From Rhizobium sp. BK602 (lineage in GTDB: Bacteria > Pseudomonadota > Alphaproteobacteria > Rhizobiales > Rhizobiaceae): a stretch of 64,000 nucleotides of DNA. The DNA lies in contig NZ_JACIBC010000008.1 of assembly GCF_014195095.1 (NCBI RefSeq), forward strand, positions 62,001-126,000, in the 5' to 3' direction. The position numbers were made by a program, and so were the translations under genes. Shown piece after piece: positions 48,113 to 56,807 of the stretch (positions within the stretch are counted from its first letter, which is position 1; every line of letters starts with the position of its first letter). A model generated the notes under the pieces. The model worked only from the letters and a program-made list of their open reading frames with translations. It was not told the DNA's origin and did no database searches.

Positions 48113-48967
48113 TCAGTCCTTCCGTTCGAGGAAGGCCTTGAACTTGTCGGCATAGTCCGGATGCCAGCGCGATAGCGGCGGGCGGTTTTCGACGATGTCG
48201 CCGGCGGCCCAGAGCATGCGGCGCTCGTCGGTCGGCCGGGCCACGTCGTTGTCCGGGCAGAGAATGTAGAAATCGCCGCGCGTCAGGCTTTCCACCATGA
48301 ACTCGACCGTCTGCTCCGCCGTCCAGGCGCCGGCCGGCTTTTCCCGGCGGTCGCCCTTGGTGAGCCCCGTGAAGACGAAGCCGGGGATGAGCAGATGCGC
48401 GGAGATCTTCGCGCCCTCGGTGTTGCGCAGCTCATGCTGCAAGGCTTCGGTAAAGACCTTCACGCCGGCCTTGGAGACATTGTAGGCCGGGTTGCCGGGC
48501 GGCGTGGTGATGCCCTGCTTCGAGCCGGTATTGATGATCAGGCCCGGCTCGCCATGTGCCAGCATTGCCGGTCCGAAGACCCGGGTGCCGTTGATGACGC
48601 CCAGGAGATTGACGCCGAGAATGGCGTCCCAACCGGCCTGCGGGCTGAAGATCGAGGTTTCCGGGCCGATGCCGGCATTGTTCATCAAGACGTGCACCCG
48701 GCCGAAACGCTGCAGGACGGCGCGCTCCAGCGCTTCGAGCGCCTCCTTCTGCGCGACGTCGGTTTCGACGGCCATGACATGGGCCTCCCCGGCGATCGCC
48801 TCGAGTTCGGCACGCGCATCGGCCAGGCGCTCGCCACCGAGATCGGCAATGGCGACGCTCATGCCGAGCGAGGCGAAATATTTGGCCGCGGCAAGGCCGA
48901 TGCCGGAGGCACCGCCGGTGATGACGGCAACATTGGATGTCTTGAAAATGGCTTGAATATCGGTCAC
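48113..48967 (-). CDS. short-chain dehydrogenase/reductase
   Basis: 284 aa classical SDR. NAD(P) site VAVITGGASGIGLAAAKYFA, NNAGIG, catalytic Ser in INTGSKQGI and YxxxK in AYNVSKAGV. GTG 48967 with GGGAGGA 8 nt upstream; upstream in-frame codons look non-coding. Substrate unknown. Divergent from the nucleotidyltransferase-like gene. Confidence 0.92.
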   Translation of the reverse strand: MTDIQAIFKTSNVAVITGGASGIGLAAAKYFASLGMSVAIADLGGERLADARAELEAIAGEAHVMAVETDVAQKEALEALERAVLQRFGRVHVLMNNAGIGPETSIFSPQAGWDAILGVNLLGVINGTRVFGPAMLAHGEPGLIINTGSKQGITTPPGNPAYNVSKAGVKVFTEALQHELRNTEGAKISAHLLIPGFVFTGLTKGDRREKPAGAWTAEQTVEFMVESLTRGDFYILCPDNDVARPTDERRMLWAAGDIVENRPPLSRWHPDYADKFKAFLERKD

Positions 48968-49140
48968 GAGCAGGGTCCTCCCCGGGCATTGTTCGGATAT
49001 TGGCAGATATGATCGCTCAATTTGATGTGTCAAATCGAAATCCATCTCATGACAGCTGATTGCAACACCAATGACACGCATATCGACAGCTTTCATTGCC
49101 TACTGACGGCATCTATACTGATGTGAATGTGGAGACAGGT

Positions 49141-49794
49141 ATGGCCGGCGAAAAACAGCTCGATAGGGCGGCGATAGAGGATGCGTTCGACGCCATCGGC
49201 AATCTGGCAGCGGAGCGGGGAATCATTCTCGATATGGCCATCTATGGTGGCTCCTGCCTGGTTTTGGCCTCGGATATCCGGCAATCATCGGAAGACGTCG
49301 ATGCCGTCTATCTCAATCAGCAGGATAAAGCGCGAGACGTTGTCGAAGCTGTCACGCGGCGAAGGCAACTTCCGCCGGAATGGCTGAATCAGGCTGCAAA
49401 GCAATTCGCGCCGCCACGCGGCAATCCCGCGCCAAATCTGTTGCAGTTCAGGGATTATCCACGCGATGGCTCAGGCATCGGCCTGCGCATTTTTACTCCG
49501 ACGCCGGAATATCTGCTCGCAATGAAGATTCTCGCCAATCGCGCCGACGATGATGAGAAGAATCTGACCGACAGCTCCGATGCGCTGTCGCTGATGGCCG
49601 TCACCGGCATCGATACGTTCGATAAGATTGTCGATCTCATGAGGCAATGCTACCCTAATATCCCCGGTATCGTCGCGCCGCTGGTTTCGACACGGATGAA
49701 ACTCAAGATCCAGGGCCTCGTGGATGACTACAATGCCACAAGCCGAGAACAGCCGACATGGAACGCTGGCAGAGGCGGTCCGCTCGCACCTTGA
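49141..49794 (+). CDS. nucleotidyltransferase-fold protein, DUF6036-like
   Basis: 217 aa. The pol-beta-type nucleotidyltransferase core is visible: GGS (residues 36-38) in IYGGSCLVLASDIRQSS, followed 13 residues later by the D52-V-D54 metal pair in EDVDAVYL; then TPTPEYLLAMKILANRADDDEKNL, typical of AbiEii/DUF6036-type proteins. GGAG precedes ATG 49141 by 6 nt. The next gene begins inside its 3' end (71-bp overlap), so the two form a tight pair. By analogy with nucleotidyltransferase toxin-antitoxin systems it may be a toxin or antitoxin; which one is not decidable here. Confidence 0.7.
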   Translation: MAGEKQLDRAAIEDAFDAIGNLAAERGIILDMAIYGGSCLVLASDIRQSSEDVDAVYLNQQDKARDVVEAVTRRRQLPPEWLNQAAKQFAPPRGNPAPNLLQFRDYPRDGSGIGLRIFTPTPEYLLAMKILANRADDDEKNLTDSSDALSLMAVTGIDTFDKIVDLMRQCYPNIPGIVAPLVSTRMKLKIQGLVDDYNATSREQPTWNAGRGGPLAP

Positions 49795-50215
49795 GACGGG
49801 CAGCGCGTTTCGGTTTCATCTCGCAAGCTTTCTCGATAGTTTCTATAGTGCTCGTACCGCGAGTGATCGTCGTGCACGGCTCGAGGATGAGGCCCCGTTG
49901 ACGGGTGACGAAAGGTTCGATGCCCTTATGGGCGCTATCGCAGAGCACCTTTGCCGAAGATGGGAATTGGGTCGAGCGCCGGAATGGACGGAAGATCCAG
50001 CACGCTTTCTCAAGCGCCCATGGTTTCTCGGTTCGGAAAGGATGAAGCCGGTCTATCTGGTGGAGAGCCCCAGCGCTTATCGGAGGCGATTTATTTTTAC
50101 GGAAATGGAGCCTCTTCGCCGCGCGAGAATGCCGAAGGACGCGACGTGGTGGCAGGCTGAGACGATCAGAACGGGGCTCACACCGATGCCGGACGAAATA
50201 GAACATAGTTTCTGA
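49724..50215 (+). CDS. partner protein of the nucleotidyltransferase-like gene
   Basis: 163 aa soluble protein, unknown family. Begins MTTMPQAENSRHGTLAEAVRS with helices RFHLASFLDSFYSA and DERFDALMGAIAEHLCRRWEL, then LVESPSAYRRRFIFTEMEPLRRARMP. I recall similar C-terminal segments in actinobacterial proteins that follow XRE regulators beside nucleotidyltransferase genes, but cannot confirm it. Overlaps the upstream gene in a different frame; ATG 49733 is an alternative start. Confidence 0.65.
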   Translation: MTTMPQAENSRHGTLAEAVRSHLETGSAFRFHLASFLDSFYSARTASDRRARLEDEAPLTGDERFDALMGAIAEHLCRRWELGRAPEWTEDPARFLKRPWFLGSERMKPVYLVESPSAYRRRFIFTEMEPLRRARMPKDATWWQAETIRTGLTPMPDEIEHSF

Positions 50216-50351
50216 AACCATCGTCTTTGCATATCGATCGGCAGCGTATCCCGCCGCACTTCCCCTTGCACCTCACGATAATCTCGCTAAAAGTGCCGCG
50301 ATACAGGGTTTGCGGGCCTCTTCCCTGGCTCGCCTTGAAACGGAAATCACC

Positions 50352-51575
50352 ATGGCATCACATAAAGACGTGAAGAAAGTCGTTCTCGCCTATTCCGGCG
50401 GTCTCGACACCTCGATTATCCTGAAGTGGCTGCAGACGGAGCTCGGCGCCGAAGTCGTCACCTTCACCGCCGATCTCGGCCAGGGCGAAGAGCTGGAGCC
50501 GGCGCGTAAGAAGGCCGAACTGCTCGGCATCAAGGAAATCTACATCGAGGACGTGCGCGAGGAATTCGTGCGCGATTTCGTCTTCCCGATGTTCCGCGCC
50601 AATGCCGTCTACGAAGGCGTCTATCTGCTCGGCACCTCGATCGCCCGTCCGCTGATCTCCAAGCATCTCATCGACATCGCCCGAAAGACCGGCGCTGACG
50701 CCATCGCGCATGGCGCGACCGGCAAGGGCAATGACCAGGTTCGTTTCGAACTATCGGCCTATGCGCTGAACCCGGATATCAAGATCATCGCGCCCTGGCG
50801 CGACTGGTCGTTCAAGAGCCGCACCGACCTGCTCGAATTCGCCGAAAAGCATCAGATCCCGGTTGCCAAGGACAAGAAGGGCGAGGCGCCGTTCTCCGTC
50901 GATGCCAATTTGCTTCACTCCTCCTCCGAGGGCAAGGTTCTGGAAGATCCGTCGCAGGAAGCGCCGGAATATGTGCACATGCGCACGATCTCTCCGGAGG
51001 CCGCTCCCGACAAGGCGACGATCATCAAGATCGGCTTCGAGAAGGGTGATGCCGTCTCGATCAACGGCGAGCGCCTGAGCCCGGCGACGTTGCTGGCGAA
51101 GCTCAACGATTACGGCCGCGACAACGGTATCGGTCGTCTCGACCTCGTCGAAAACCGGTTCGTCGGCATGAAGTCGCGCGGCGTCTACGAGACCCCCGGC
51201 GGCACGATCCTGCTCGCCGCCCACCGCGCCATCGAATCCATCACGCTCGACCGCGGTGCCGCGCACCTCAAGGACGAACTGATGCCGCGTTACGCCGAGC
51301 TCATCTATTACGGCTTCTGGTTCTCGCCGGAGCGCGAAATGCTGCAGGCGCTGATCGACAAGAGCCAGGAGCATGTCGAAGGCGAAGTGACGCTGAAGCT
51401 CTACAAGGGTAACGTCATGGTCATCGGCCGCGAGAGCCCGAAGTCTCTCTACTCCGACAAGCTGGTTACTTTCGAAGACGATCAGGGCGCTTACGACCAG
51501 AAGGATGCGGCCGGCTTCATCAAGCTCAACGCGCTGCGCCTGCGCACGCTCGCCAAGCGCAATCTCTCGAAGTAA
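50352..51575 (+). CDS. argG: argininosuccinate synthase
   Basis: 407 aa enzyme joining citrulline and aspartate in arginine synthesis. ATP-binding PP-loop VVLAYSGGLDTSIILKWL, then HGATGKGNDQVRFE, and GRESPKSLYSDKLVTFEDD near the C-terminus. ATG 50352 fits the family start. A long terminator hairpin follows. Confidence 0.98.
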   Translation: MASHKDVKKVVLAYSGGLDTSIILKWLQTELGAEVVTFTADLGQGEELEPARKKAELLGIKEIYIEDVREEFVRDFVFPMFRANAVYEGVYLLGTSIARPLISKHLIDIARKTGADAIAHGATGKGNDQVRFELSAYALNPDIKIIAPWRDWSFKSRTDLLEFAEKHQIPVAKDKKGEAPFSVDANLLHSSSEGKVLEDPSQEAPEYVHMRTISPEAAPDKATIIKIGFEKGDAVSINGERLSPATLLAKLNDYGRDNGIGRLDLVENRFVGMKSRGVYETPGGTILLAAHRAIESITLDRGAAHLKDELMPRYAELIYYGFWFSPEREMLQALIDKSQEHVEGEVTLKLYKGNVMVIGRESPKSLYSDKLVTFEDDQGAYDQKDAAGFIKLNALRLRTLAKRNLSK

Positions 51576-51600
51576 TAGGCCTGCCCGCAGAGCCGCAATC

Positions 51601-51633
51601 AGCCCGCTTCCGGTCGCCGGAGGCGGGCTTTTT
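51601..51633 (+). terminator. argG terminator
   Basis: AGCCCGCTTCCGG pairs with CCGGAGGCGGGCT (51601-51629) with one T-G pair and a TCG loop, followed by TTTT. Strong intrinsic terminator 25 bp after the stop. Confidence 0.92.
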
Positions 51634-51653
51634 CGTGGCCGACGGAGTTCGCC

Positions 51654-52136
51654 TTATTCGGCGGGCCTGAGCTCGCGCTCCAGCTCGGCCGGCTGCTCCG
51701 CATTCTGCAGATTGCGGCGGAAGGTGCAGAGCGCATGGCGCAGCTCGTCCTGCAGGTTATGCTCGAAGCCCTGTGTCGCGTCGCGCTCCACCGCCCTGAT
51801 CTCACAGCCGATCTGCTTCAGCTTGGCGTCCGCCGCTTCCGACAGCACGATGCGCTTGGCACGGCGGTCGAGAGGATCGGGCTGGCGCTCGATCAGACCG
51901 CGCGCCTGCAATTTGTCGAGAAAGGCGCTGACCGTCATCGGCTCCAGTCCCATGCGAGTGGCGATATCGAGCTGCCGGCTGCCGTTGACCGCGGCGACCT
52001 GAATTAACGTGCGTGCTTCGCCTGCCGTCAGACCGAGCCCGGCGACCAGGATGCGACGCTCGAAAGCGGTGCGCATCAGCCGGGCACAGTCAGCCAAAAG
52101 AAAGGCAAGCGAATCCGTATCTATCCTGCTGTTCAT
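51654..52136 (-). CDS. MarR-family regulator next to a LysE exporter
   Basis: 160 aa MarR winged helix: LTAGEARTLIQVAAVNGSRQLDIATRMGLEPMTVSAFLDKLQARGLIERQPDPLDRRAKRIVLSEAADAKL contains the recognition helix and wing. Divergent from a LysE/RhtB-type exporter gene across a 160-bp gap, so it probably regulates it. I see no strong palindrome in that gap. Confidence 0.9.
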   Translation of the reverse strand: MNSRIDTDSLAFLLADCARLMRTAFERRILVAGLGLTAGEARTLIQVAAVNGSRQLDIATRMGLEPMTVSAFLDKLQARGLIERQPDPLDRRAKRIVLSEAADAKLKQIGCEIRAVERDATQGFEHNLQDELRHALCTFRRNLQNAEQPAELERELRPAE

Positions 52137-52296
52137 AAGCGTTTTCCCTACTTACGCTTTGTTTTTAGGCCCCACTGGATTCTTATTGGTTTCACCCCGC
52201 GAACACAACGCCTTCATCGGCTTTCGAGAGACTTGTTGGCTTGACCCGGATAGGCACGTCGCTAATCTGTCAAAATTACAAGCGGGAACTTCCAAT

Positions 52297-52938
52297 ATGA
52301 CGCAATCTCTTATTCTCGGCGCGTTCCTGGCCGCGCTGTTCTATGTGCTCATTCCCGGCCCCGCTTTCCTGGCGCTGCTCGGTATCGGCGCGGGCCAGGG
52401 CCGCAAGGCGGGCGCGTTTTTCATGAGCGGCCATCTGGTCGGCGATCTCATCTGGTCTTCGCTCGCACTGGTGGCCATCGTCGGTGCGAAAACGATCGGC
52501 ACCTTCGTCTTCGACCTTTTGGGATTGCTCTGCGGCGTCTATCTCGCCTGGATCGGCTGGAGCGCGTTTACCGCGAAACCGAGGGAGGACGGCAAGGCGC
52601 TTCTCAATGTCGACCGCCCGTTTCGCCGCGGCCTGATCTTCGGCGTCACCAATCCCAAGGGTTATCCCGTGGCGCTGGCGACCTTCACAGCTTTGGTGGC
52701 CGGTTCGGCGGGCGCGCTCACCTTCAGCGCGCTGCCGCTGCTATTGACGGTTTCGCTTGCGGGTTTCATCACGGCCGACCTCATCCTGATCGGCGTCATC
52801 GGCGCCGGCACGGTCCGGCGCTTCTATCGCGCGCATGAGCGGCTGATCGTGCGCTGCTCCGGCGTGCTGTTCATGGGCTTTGCCGCGCAGGCGCTGTGGC
52901 ATGCGACGCCAGGCCTGCTCGGCTGGCGCAAGGCCTGA
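52297..52938 (+). CDS. LysE-family exporter
   Basis: 213 aa with about six hydrophobic segments. MTQSLILGAFLAALFYVLIPGPAFLALLGIGAGQGRKAGAFFMSGHLVGDLIW is the LysE-type first part, followed by RRGLIFGVTNPKGYPVALATF. ATG 52297 has a GCGGGAA upstream. Probably regulated by the divergent MarR protein. Confidence 0.9.
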   Translation: MTQSLILGAFLAALFYVLIPGPAFLALLGIGAGQGRKAGAFFMSGHLVGDLIWSSLALVAIVGAKTIGTFVFDLLGLLCGVYLAWIGWSAFTAKPREDGKALLNVDRPFRRGLIFGVTNPKGYPVALATFTALVAGSAGALTFSALPLLLTVSLAGFITADLILIGVIGAGTVRRFYRAHERLIVRCSGVLFMGFAAQALWHATPGLLGWRKA

Positions 52939-53035
52939 TCATTCCCTCATTATTTCATCCGTCCGGCCATACCAATCGCGCCGGCCGGACCTTATATCGT
53001 GCTTCGATCAGATGTCTGCCGAAAGGATGCCCCGC

Positions 53036-55096
53036 ATGTCTTCCCAAGCCGTCAACCCCGCGCTCGTCGAATGGACCGGACACCAGGGTCTGCCCCGTTT
53101 CGACGCGGTGAAGGACGCCGATTTCGCGCCCGCCTTCGATGCGGCGCTGGCCTCGCACGAGGCGGAGATCGACGCGATCGCCAAGAATGGCGAAGCGCCG
53201 ACCTTCGCCAATACGGTAACGGCACTTGAAATCGCCGGTGACGCGCTGTCGCGCATTTCCGCGCTGTTCTGGAACAAGGCGGGCGCCCATACCAATGAAG
53301 TGATCCAGGCGCTGGAGCGCGAGATCGCGCCGAAGATGGCAAGGCATTATTCGAAGATCGGCACCAATGCCGCGCTGTTTGCCCGCATCGATGCGCTGTG
53401 GGAGGGCCGCGAGGGCCTCGGCCTGACGCTGGAGGAGACCCGCGTGCTGGAGCGGCACTGGAAGGGTTTCGTCAAGTCGGGCGCCAAGCTGCCGAAGCCC
53501 GAGCAGGAGCGGCTTTCCGCGATCAACGAGAGGCTCGCCGGCCTCGGCGCGCAGTTCGGCCAGAATGTGCTGGCCGATGAAAAGAGCTGGGCGCTGCTGT
53601 TGTCCGAGGAGGCCGATCTGGCCGGCATTCCGGATTATCTGCGCGATGCGATGGCGGGGGCGGCGCGCGAGCGCGGCGAAGAAGGCAAATATGCCGTCAC
53701 CCTGTCGCGTTCGATCATCGAGCCGTTCCTCACCGCCTCCGAGCGCCGGGATCTGCGCGAACAGGCCTTCAAGGCCTGGGTGGCACGCGGCGCCAATGGC
53801 GGCGAGACCGACAATCGCGAAATCATCCGCGAGACGCTGGCGCTGAGGGCCGAAAAGGCCAAGCTGCTTGGCTACGCCAATTTCGCCGAGCTGAAGCTCG
53901 ACAATACCATGGCGAAGACGCCTGACGCGGTGAACGATCTCCTCAAGGCGGTCTGGGCGAAGGCCGCGGCGCGGGCGGGCGAAGAGGAGCGCGATATTGC
54001 CGGCCTGATCGCCGAGGAAGGGCGCAATCACGAGGTCATGCCCTGGGACTGGCGGCATTACGCCGAGAAGATCCGGACGCGGAAGTTCGATTTCTCCGAG
54101 ACGGAGCTGAAGCCCTATCTGCAGCTCGAAAAGATCATCGCCGCCTGTTTCGATGTCGCCGGCCGTCTTTTCGGCATCCGCGCCGTCGAGCAGAAGGGCA
54201 TCCCCGCCTACCACCCCGACGTGCGCGTCTTCGAGATCCGCGACCGTTCCGACAAGCTGGTGGCTCTGTTCCTCGGCGATTACTTCGCTCGCGGCTCGAA
54301 ACGCTCCGGTGCATGGATGAGTTCTTTCCAGTCGCAGCATAAATTGCCGCTGAAGAACGGCGCTGTCGGCGAGCTACCGATCATCTATAATGTCTGCAAT
54401 TTCGCCAAGCCGGCCGAAGGCAAGCCGGCACTGTTGTCGCTCGACGATGCCCGCACCCTGTTCCACGAGTTCGGCCATGCGTTGCACGGCATGCTCTCCA
54501 ACGTCACCTATCCATCGGTGTCGGGCACCGGCGTGTCGCGCGATTTCGTCGAGCTGCCGTCGCAGCTCTACGAGCATTGGCTGACGGTGCCGGCGATCCT
54601 CAAGGAATATGCCGTGCATTACGAGACCGGCGCGCCGATTCCGCAGGCGCTGCTGGATAAGGTGCTGGCGGCCCGCACCTTCAATGCCGGCTTCAATACG
54701 GTGGAGTTCACCTCTTCGGCGCTGGTCGACATGGCCTTCCACACGCGCGGCGCCGTCGAGGATCCGATGGCGGTGCAGGCCGAGGTGCTCTCGGAGATCG
54801 GCATGCCGAAATCGATCGTCATGCGCCACGCCACGCCGCACTTCCAGCATGTGTTCTCCGGTGACGGCTATTCGGCCGGCTATTATTCCTACATGTGGTC
54901 GGAAGTGCTCGACGCCGACGCCTTCTCCGCCTTCGAGGAAACCGGCGACGCCTTCAATGCGGACATGGCCGCGAAGCTGAAGGCCAACATCTATTCCGTC
55001 GGCGGCTCGATCGACCCGGAAGATACCTACAAGGCCTTCCGCGGCAAGCTGCCGAGCCCGGACGCGATGCTGAGGAAGAAGGGGCTGGCGGCTTGA
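53036..55096 (+). CDS. M3-family zinc oligopeptidase (Dcp/OpdA type)
   Basis: 686 aa cytoplasmic metallopeptidase of the M3A family, degrading short peptides. Zinc motif FHEFGHALHGML (HExxH) with the downstream Glu in FVELPSQLYEHWL, FNAGFNTVEFTSSALVDMAFH and YSAGYYSYMWSEVLDADAF. ATG 53036 with GAAAGGA 8 nt upstream; two earlier in-frame ATGs exist at 53012 and 53027. Confidence 0.96.
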   Translation: MSSQAVNPALVEWTGHQGLPRFDAVKDADFAPAFDAALASHEAEIDAIAKNGEAPTFANTVTALEIAGDALSRISALFWNKAGAHTNEVIQALEREIAPKMARHYSKIGTNAALFARIDALWEGREGLGLTLEETRVLERHWKGFVKSGAKLPKPEQERLSAINERLAGLGAQFGQNVLADEKSWALLLSEEADLAGIPDYLRDAMAGAARERGEEGKYAVTLSRSIIEPFLTASERRDLREQAFKAWVARGANGGETDNREIIRETLALRAEKAKLLGYANFAELKLDNTMAKTPDAVNDLLKAVWAKAAARAGEEERDIAGLIAEEGRNHEVMPWDWRHYAEKIRTRKFDFSETELKPYLQLEKIIAACFDVAGRLFGIRAVEQKGIPAYHPDVRVFEIRDRSDKLVALFLGDYFARGSKRSGAWMSSFQSQHKLPLKNGAVGELPIIYNVCNFAKPAEGKPALLSLDDARTLFHEFGHALHGMLSNVTYPSVSGTGVSRDFVELPSQLYEHWLTVPAILKEYAVHYETGAPIPQALLDKVLAARTFNAGFNTVEFTSSALVDMAFHTRGAVEDPMAVQAEVLSEIGMPKSIVMRHATPHFQHVFSGDGYSAGYYSYMWSEVLDADAFSAFEETGDAFNADMAAKLKANIYSVGGSIDPEDTYKAFRGKLPSPDAMLRKKGLAA

Positions 55097-55105
55097 TCTA
55101 GCCGA

Positions 55106-56575
55106 TCATGGCAGCAAAAGCAGTTCCATCTGACCTTTGGCATTGTTCCTCGTCGTGTTCCTTCCGACCGTCCATGCGTAAATGGCGGTCGGCTGGAACC
55201 TGATCTCAATGCCAGCGTAATTCTTTGTTCCGAATTTTGTTCTTGTTGTCACGATTCCGCTGGTGATCGTATCGCGGTGCGTATCCATAAATGCTCTCAA
55301 TGCAGACATCTCATTGAAATTGTTTAGATATCTATCGGACCACTTTACCTCGACAAACCAATCCGGCTTTTGTGTGGGTGGATCGAGATAGACGAGATCG
55401 ACTTCCCCGTTGTTCCAGCGAGCATAATGGAGGCCATTAAGATCGGGATGATGCATCCACTGGCTCAGGACGCCGGTTTCCGCCAAATGCCCGAAATATT
55501 CGTCATCCTGAGTGATCGGCCTGAAGAGGGCGGCTCGCAAGGAGGGATTGGCGAGATAGGTTTTGAACGTCGCTTGCCGTTGAAAGCGACGGGCATTTTG
55601 GTCGATGCGTGTAATCGACCGAATGAGGAATGCGGCTTCAAGATATTCAAGATATCGCTTGATGGTGTTCTTGGCGACGGAACTCGACTTGCTGAGCCCT
55701 TCCAGCGACACTTCCTGGGCTGTGTTGTAGCATAGGGTCGTGAAAAGGCTGTTGAGCTCGCGCGTGTCGCTTATGCCGTAGAGACTGGGTAAATCGCGCA
55801 GCAGAACCTTATCGACGATATCCTCACGAACGAAGCGATTGAGATCGCCTTGGACGCCGGTTGAAATGACGGCTTCGGGGTAGCCGCCAAAGGTTAGGTA
55901 GCGCTCGAAGAGGATATTCAGGAACGCTATGTCGAGCTGGGATAGGCGGCCTGCTTCCTTGAAGCCGTCATCGGCAAAGCGCATGAGATTGTCGAATGAC
56001 GGATTTCGCTCTCCTTGAAATGCGATGAACTCATCGAATGTCAGCGGCGGTAGCAAGAAGTCGGTAAAGCGCCCTGCGCCGGATTCCTGCGATTTCTGTT
56101 TGAGAGCCGCCGCCGCCGAACCTGAGGCGACGAATTTTATGTTCGGGTAGAGGTCTGTCAGGCTCTTTAGTTCACGCTCCCAATCGCGCATGTACTGGAC
56201 TTCGTCAAAGAAAAACCAAAGTTTTCGATCGCGTGGGCCAGCAGAATGATCGAGATGCTGGCGAACAAAGGCTTCAAGCGTTTGGCCATTGTAAAGGGGT
56301 CGGTCAATCGACGCGTATACGATGTCCATTCCCGCTACTCCGTTTCGAAGCAGAGAAGCAATGGTCTGGTGGATCATCACCGTCTTTCCGACCCGTCGTG
56401 GTCCGAGCAGGATCACGGAGCGCCGAGGTTCGGTCTGAAACACCAGTTTTTGAAAGCTATCGAGGTAGGATCGCTCTGGGAAAGCGGATATTCGATCGAG
56501 CGGGCGACCGCTTTCCCACCACGGGTTTTCCAAGCTCAAACCGTCGTAGACCTCTTGCGGTGAGATATTTAGCAT
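55106..56575 (-). CDS. AAA ATPase with DUF4143 C-terminal domain
   Basis: 489 aa. N-terminal ATPase: Walker A LLGPRRVGKTVMI (residues 58-65), Walker B LWFFFDEVQYM, sensor-like KFVASGSAAAAL. Then LPPLTFDEFIAF, and the DUF4143 half with LRDLPSLYGISD, KNTIKRYLEYLEAAFLIRSI and the nuclease-like EVDLVY ... WFVEVKW pattern near the end. Members of this family are widespread, often mobile, and of unknown role; some are proposed toxin-antitoxin-like. The DNA is A/T-richer than its neighbours. ATG 56575 lacks a strong ribosome site; a TTG at 56644 is unlikely because operator-like palindromes lie there. Confidence 0.9.
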   Translation of the reverse strand: MLNISPQEVYDGLSLENPWWESGRPLDRISAFPERSYLDSFQKLVFQTEPRRSVILLGPRRVGKTVMIHQTIASLLRNGVAGMDIVYASIDRPLYNGQTLEAFVRQHLDHSAGPRDRKLWFFFDEVQYMRDWERELKSLTDLYPNIKFVASGSAAAALKQKSQESGAGRFTDFLLPPLTFDEFIAFQGERNPSFDNLMRFADDGFKEAGRLSQLDIAFLNILFERYLTFGGYPEAVISTGVQGDLNRFVREDIVDKVLLRDLPSLYGISDTRELNSLFTTLCYNTAQEVSLEGLSKSSSVAKNTIKRYLEYLEAAFLIRSITRIDQNARRFQRQATFKTYLANPSLRAALFRPITQDDEYFGHLAETGVLSQWMHHPDLNGLHYARWNNGEVDLVYLDPPTQKPDWFVEVKWSDRYLNNFNEMSALRAFMDTHRDTITSGIVTTRTKFGTKNYAGIEIRFQPTAIYAWTVGRNTTRNNAKGQMELLLLP

Positions 56576-56598
56576 GGACGCGATCGCTCTGGATTTTG

Positions 56599-56694
56599 GA
56601 TCAATCGATTGATCTACCGAGTCTAGTTGTAAAATTAAGATCAATCAATTGATTTTAATTTCATTCCGTATGAGTTGGGATCAATCGCTTGCAT
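56599..56694. promoter_or_regulatory. three GATCAATCGATTGATC-type sites at 40-bp spacing
   Basis: Perfect 16-bp palindrome GATCAATCGATTGATC at 56599-56614; GATCAATCAATTGATT at 56639-56654 (inner 12 bases AATCAATTGATT are a perfect palindrome); GATCAATCGCTTGCAT at 56679-56694, left half conserved. Centres fall at 56606.5, 56646.5 and 56686.5, exactly 40 bp apart, so all face one side of the helix. Located between the DUF4143 ATPase and typA. Confidence 0.8.
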
Positions 56695-56807
56695 AAACGG
56701 GCGAGTCCTCCCCCCCTTTCGCAAACGCGAAAAAAAGGGTATGAGCGCGCCAAACGTAATTGGCGTGTTCATTTTATTGCGCGCCTCAGCCCCAGAGATA
56801 CAAGATT

